Origin: Mytilus galloprovincialis
Lineage: Eukaryota; Mollusca; Bivalvia; Mytilida; Mytilidae
Length of the DNA stretch: 64,000 bases
Direction of reading: 5' to 3'
Assembly (NCBI RefSeq): GCF_965363235.1
Contig: NC_134841.1
Span: 38,097,440 to 38,161,439 of the forward strand
A program made the position numbers and the translations under genes. The notes under the pieces were generated by a model, which saw nothing but the letters and a program-made list of their open reading frames with translations, searched no databases and was not told where the DNA came from. This document shows, piece by piece, positions 60,101-64,000 of this stretch. Numbering within the stretch: position 1 is the first letter of the stretch; every line of letters starts with the position of its first letter.

Positions 60101-60351
60101 TACAGCCTAATTTATAAACAGTTTACGAAAAACCAACCAAATAACCTCGTATGGTCGAAAAGATTTTACAATTCCCCGACCCTCACAAAATCAAAATCAA
60201 AGAAATAATTTTACAGCTCACAAACTGAAGTTACTAATATTTCTTAACTTAACTACCGAATTCTTAAAAATACTTACATTCCACCAAAAACATAATCTAT
60301 TCCGTACATCCTTGGAATATATATGGTCATTGTTACATCTGTGGCCTCCAT
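57108..60351 (-). CDS. Uncharacterised 208-residue coiled-coil protein
   Basis: Six exons with clean splice sites join in phase: 60278-60351, 59865-59970, 59159-59386, 58718-58785, 58155-58230 and 57108-57182. The protein starts MEATDVTMTIYIPRMYGI. It continues with a highly charged helix KKIVKQCEKKIKEMEKEIKK (about 28-47), a second long Lys/Glu/Gln-rich helical stretch (about 90-145: RRAMNKVQKHLQETLKQAKK, then QKYQHLLEQE), a conserved-looking FYVNVRTRTAAPVKIHTI region and a C-terminus FSARLPDFELIKREFRK. No signal peptide, membrane segment or catalytic motif is seen. Mixed exon phases and an open frame over all six exons support a real gene. I do not recognise the family; a cilium- or cytoskeleton-associated coiled coil is only a guess. 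An AATAAA at 57112-57107 overlaps the stop codon. Confidence 0.72.
57590..57712 (-). repeat. SINE-like repeat, 'gatgtggtatgattgccaat' family
   Basis: It contains 'ggctttgctcattgttgaag', 'tttctgtgtcatttggtctc' and 'aatcataccacattaaga'. It lies in the last intron of the coiled-coil gene. Confidence 0.7.
57840..58140. mobile_element. TIR element of nested GAATTCGAATT palindromes
   Basis: The ends TGTTCACACG and CGTGTGAACGA are inverse. The interior is an almost continuous series of AATTCGAATT / ATTCGAATC palindromes with ACGTCAATT and TTAACGTCATTG. It lies 15 bp from exon 5 (58155) of the coiled-coil gene, inside its last intron. Confidence 0.8.
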
Positions 60352-60604
60352 TTCTATTAATTTTCTCTGCGAAAAGTTGCTGAATCTCTGTGTGTATTTC
60401 TTTTCACGTCGTTGTGAAGGAAAGAAGAGAATGATGGGAAGGGCCGACGTCACAATAAAGACGTCTTCCAGTTGGACGTTAAAACAATTACGAACGGCGT
60501 TGAAAAGACTATTTTTAACCATAACTCTAGGATTGATAGACTAAGTACCCTTCTGTTAAAACACACAAATGGTACATTACAAGTTGCCAAAGTGACTATG
60601 CTCA

Positions 60605-60880
60605 ATATAAAAATAAGGAGATGTGGTATGAATGCCAATGTGAATAAGAACTATCCACCAGGGTTCAAATGAATGTAAAAATAAGATTTATTGATTGTTG
60701 GTTGCTACAAACGTTCAGTGGCAAATATTTAATGCATGTTCAGGACGAGTAAAAATAAGTTGTTGCATAACTGCCAATAAGACAATCTCCACCAGACCCA
60801 AATAACATATTAGAACTTGACAACTTAAAGGCACCGCACGGCCTTCATGCATTAGCTAAACCATACCCAATGGTCAGCCA
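60605..60880 (+). repeat. Fragments of the 'gatgtggtatgattgccaat' family
   Basis: Two partial copies: 'ggagatgtggtatgaatgcc' at about 60618 and 'aactgccaataagacaatct' to 'ggcaccgcacggccttcatg' at about 60768-60850. This is the upstream region of the coiled-coil gene; no promoter motif stands out. Confidence 0.55.
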
Positions 60881-60919
60881 TTAAAAGCCCCCAAAATGAA
60901 AAAATATTAGACAATGAAG

Positions 60920-62770
60920 TTGATTTTTGTCGAGCCTGCGACTTTAGTGATCCAGCGGCTGCGGCGGCGTTAACTGACTTCTAAAAGCTTAATATTTTTA
61001 AAGGTGGAAACCCTGAATGCTTCATACTTTGTATATTCTAGATGCCTTATTTCACATGTTCATTGTCCTTGACCTCATTTTCATGGTTCAGTGACTACTT
61101 GAGAAAAAGAGTTGAGATGTTTTGTAATGTAAATTTCTTTCTTATCATGAGTAATAGGATAACTATATTTGGTATGTACGTACTTTGCAAGGTCCGCATG
61201 CCAAGCAGACAGTTTTCACTTGACCTCATTCCATGGAGCAGTGAACAAGGTTAAGTTTTGGTGGTCAAGTCCATATATTTGATACCATAAACAATAGGTC
61301 TAGTACCTTGAACTTCATTTTCATGGTCAGTGATCAAAGTTAAGTTTTTGAGTTTGGCCATCAATAGGTGTACTATATTTGTTGTATGGAAGGATTGTAA
61401 GCTGTACATGTCTCTCTGGCATGGTTCATCTTACCTTGACCTCATTTTCAGGGTTCATTGGTCAATGTTTAGTTTTCTTGATTAAGTCTGTTTCTTAGAA
61501 ACTATAAGCTATATATCAACTATATTTAGTGTATTAAATGATTGTAAGGTGTACATGTATTTCATGTCTGGTTTATATGACTTGACCTCAATTTTTTGGA
61601 TCATTTTTGTCGAACCTGCGACCTTTGTCGAACCTGCGACCTTTGTCGCAGAAAGCTCGACATAGGGATAGTGATCGGCGGCGGCGGCGTTAGCTTACTT
61701 CTTTAAAGCTTCATAATTAAGAAGACCTGGATGTTTCATACTTTGTATATGTTACGAAGTTTCCGTCAGTCACATGTCCAATGTCCTTGACCTCATTTTT
61801 ATGATTCAATGACTACTGGACAAAAAAGTTCAGATTTTTTGTAATGATAAATTCTCTCTTATTATAAGTAAAACTAGATTTGGTATGCTCGTACCTTGCA
61901 AGGTCATCATGCCCGTCAGACAGTTTTAACTTGACTTCGACCTCATTTCATGGATCAGTGAACAAGGTTATGTTTTGGTGGTCAAGTCTATATCTCAGAT
62001 ACTATGAGCAATAGGTCTAGTATATTCGATGTATGGAAGGACTGTAAGGTGTCATCTGACCTTGACCTCATTTTCATGGTTCAGTGATTATAGTTAAGTT
62101 TTTGTGTTTTGGTCTGTTTTTCTTATACTGTATGCAATAGGTCTACTATATTTGGTGTATGAAATGATTGTAAGGTGTACAGGTCTAGCTGGTAGGTGTC
62201 ATCTGATCTTGACCTCATTTTCATGGTTCAGTGGTCAAAGTTAGGTTTTTGAGTTTTGGTCTAATTTTCTAATACTATATACAATAGGTCAACTATAGTT
62301 GGTGTATTGTATTTTATGATCTATATGTCAGTCAAGTAGGTTTTATTTGACCTTGACCTCATTTTCACGGTTCATTGATCAGTGTTAGGTTTTTGTGTTT
62401 TTGTCTGTTTTTCTTTAACTATAAGCAATAGGTCAACTATATCTGTTGTTGTATGGAAGAATTGTTAGTTGTACATGCCTGCCTGGCATGGTTCGTCTGA
62501 CCTTGACCTCATTTTCATGGTTCATTGGTCACTGTTTATATTTCTTGGTTAATGTTGAGTTTATGTGGCAGTTATAATAATGCTTTATATCTATAGGACT
62601 ATCACCATAATATCAATGACTAGTAAAGAAGGCGAGACATTTCAGCGTGTGAACTCTTGTTAACTTTATGTGATAGTAAAGCTTTATATTCAGGACTATC
62701 AACAATATATCAATGGTTAGTAAAGGAGACGAGACATTCCAGCGTGTGAATTCTTGTTTAATAAGCAATA
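60920..62770 (+). repeat. Long non-coding repeat, 'cttgacctcattttcatggt' tandem family
   Basis: About eleven diverged ~130-bp units each carry CTTGACCTCATTTTCATGGT + 'tcagtg', followed by 'gttaagtttttg' and 'caataggtc'. It opens with 'gtcgagcctgcgac', restarted at about 61606 ('gtcgaacctgcgac' twice, then 'gcagaaagctcgac'), so two elements appear joined. It closes with two ~90-bp copies of 'gacgagacattccagcgtgt'. No coding frame is seen. Confidence 0.75.
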
Positions 62771-63593
62771 ATTAAAACCGTACGGCCTTCACGGTGGTTA
62801 TAGAATAAAAACCTCAACCGAATGCCAACACAGCAAAGCATTGATTGAATGTATGGGTTTTTGTTATGAAATTCAACTTCACGAAACATACATTGGTTGA
62901 CCAGTAAATAACTGAAGGAACTTCAAGACCGTGATATTTGACAGCAAACTCTTTACATTCTGACAAGGGTTGGCTTAATAGATTAATGGATACAGGTTAT
63001 TATTATTGTTTTGCCGTCAAATTATAAGGTTTTAAATAAATTTAATGTTTCAAAGGGTGGCCTACAACCATACGATTTTATAGAAATTCCACGATTCCAA
63101 AATTGGAAGAAAGTTGCGGGGACTGGATGATTGTACAAAACCAGGTTCGTAAAATGTAAAAAGTTGTTAACTGATATACCGTGTGCAAACTGGCAGTGTG
63201 TTTGGGTAAAATTTAAAACAGTTCCAAAGGACAAGGGGCGTTAATTAAGATCCGTATTTGGCCTAAAATATGGCAATAAATTAACCCTAAATCAAACAAA
63301 TGATAATACATGTATTTGTAAAAAAAAACACCTGTTTAAAGTACAAACTCTGTCAAGAATAAAGAAAATAAAATGTAGGGTTCTTATAACAACACAGCTT
63401 TCAAAGAGCTACAGATAATATATATAATTGTTCTCAAACAAAAGTAAAAATTAATATCATAGCATGTCAGGGAAACGTAATATTTGCTGTAATACATATC
63501 AAAAATAAACAGTGGCGGATCCAGAACTTTACCTAAGGGGGGCCTGGATCCGCCTATAATAAATGTAGAATATATACATGTTTCAAATTAAAC

Positions 63594-63815
63594 TTGTCAT
63601 TGTGTGATGCTTTCAATGTTGTCATTGTGTGATGCTTTCAATGTTGTCATTGTGTCACGATGCTTTCAATGTTGTCATTGTGTGATGCTTTCAATGTTGA
63701 CATTAATTGTATTCCTTGTCATGTCAGTGATTCTGTCCTTCGGTGTGATGACATGGTTTTTACGAATAAATTTTTAGTAAATAAAAGACGAAATAATAAC
63801 GAAACTAAGATACAA
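63594..63815. repeat. 25-bp tandem repeat and adjoining dispersed repeat
   Basis: The unit TGTCATTGTGTGATGCTTTC + 'aatgt' occurs four times (one copy with an extra 'cac'), then grades into a copy of 49925-50035 ('gtcagtg-ttc', 'ggt-tgacatggtttttt', 'aacgaaactaaga'). No gene is seen to the right edge. Confidence 0.75.
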
Positions 63816-64000
63816 ACTCACTTAAGCAAAGTACTCTCAGATCTGATCCTAGTGTCTTTTTGTTGTTGGGATGTACAAGTAACCGGCCACGTCCACTTGT
63901 ATTTTTGTCCATCTGATGGGTTAAGCCTTTTTCGACTGATTTTTATAGTTCGTTCTTATGTTGTACTGGTATACCACTGTCCCAGGTTAGGGGAGGGGTT

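Overview
This is about 64 kb of AT-rich, intron-rich animal DNA. Compact exons with GT/AG borders sit in long introns packed with short inverted-repeat transposons, minisatellites and SINE-like repeats. The gene sequences and the repeat types (a GACGAAACGCGCGTCTGGCG repeat, a 'gatgtggtatgattgccaat' repeat, elements ending in AAGCTCACTTGGCCC) point to a bivalve mollusc, most likely a mytilid mussel. That assignment is from memory of these families, not from a search.

Layout. (1) 2.0-15.2 kb, minus strand: RNA polymerase III subunit RPC3 (POLR3C), 12 exons covering about 427 codons; the last part of the gene lies beyond the left edge. (2) 16.0-16.8 kb: the 3' end of a LINE. (3) 19.4-20.3 kb, plus strand: a THAP zinc-finger protein with four tandem copies of a ~47-residue unit, whose stop codon lies in the end of an inserted MITE. 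(4) 20.6-22.7 kb: a foldback element, then a non-autonomous hAT element with a perfect 8-bp target duplication. (5) 23.1-30.1 kb, plus strand: SIRT6, six coding exons, 467 residues, with a long acidic/basic tail. (6) 31.5-34.6 kb: a large non-coding Helitron-like repeat with nested tandem arrays. (7) 36.8-38.2 kb: a hAT-type element. (8) 38.8-46.7 kb, minus strand: a CREB3L-family membrane-bound bZIP factor, eight coding exons and 518 residues, plus an alternative first exon. (9) 47.3-56 kb: a transposon graveyard holding nested TIR elements and a pair of convergent ~325-bp inverted repeats 4.9 kb apart. (10) 57.1-60.4 kb, minus strand: a 208-residue coiled-coil protein I do not recognise. (11) 60.9-62.8 kb and 63.6-63.7 kb: tandem-repeat elements.

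The host genes are unrelated housekeeping and regulatory genes (Pol III transcription, chromatin deacylation, ER-stress or secretory transcription control), and nothing suggests an operon. The most unusual theme is tandem duplication that takes in a splice site. It occurs three times in two neighbouring genes: a 78-bp in-frame copy of a POLR3C exon end with its donor, a five-copy 61-bp array of another POLR3C exon end with its donor, and a 49-bp copy of a CREB3L acceptor plus the start of the transmembrane exon.

Exon borders were set by hand from splice consensus, reading phase and similarity to remembered vertebrate families. No alignment or RNA evidence was available.
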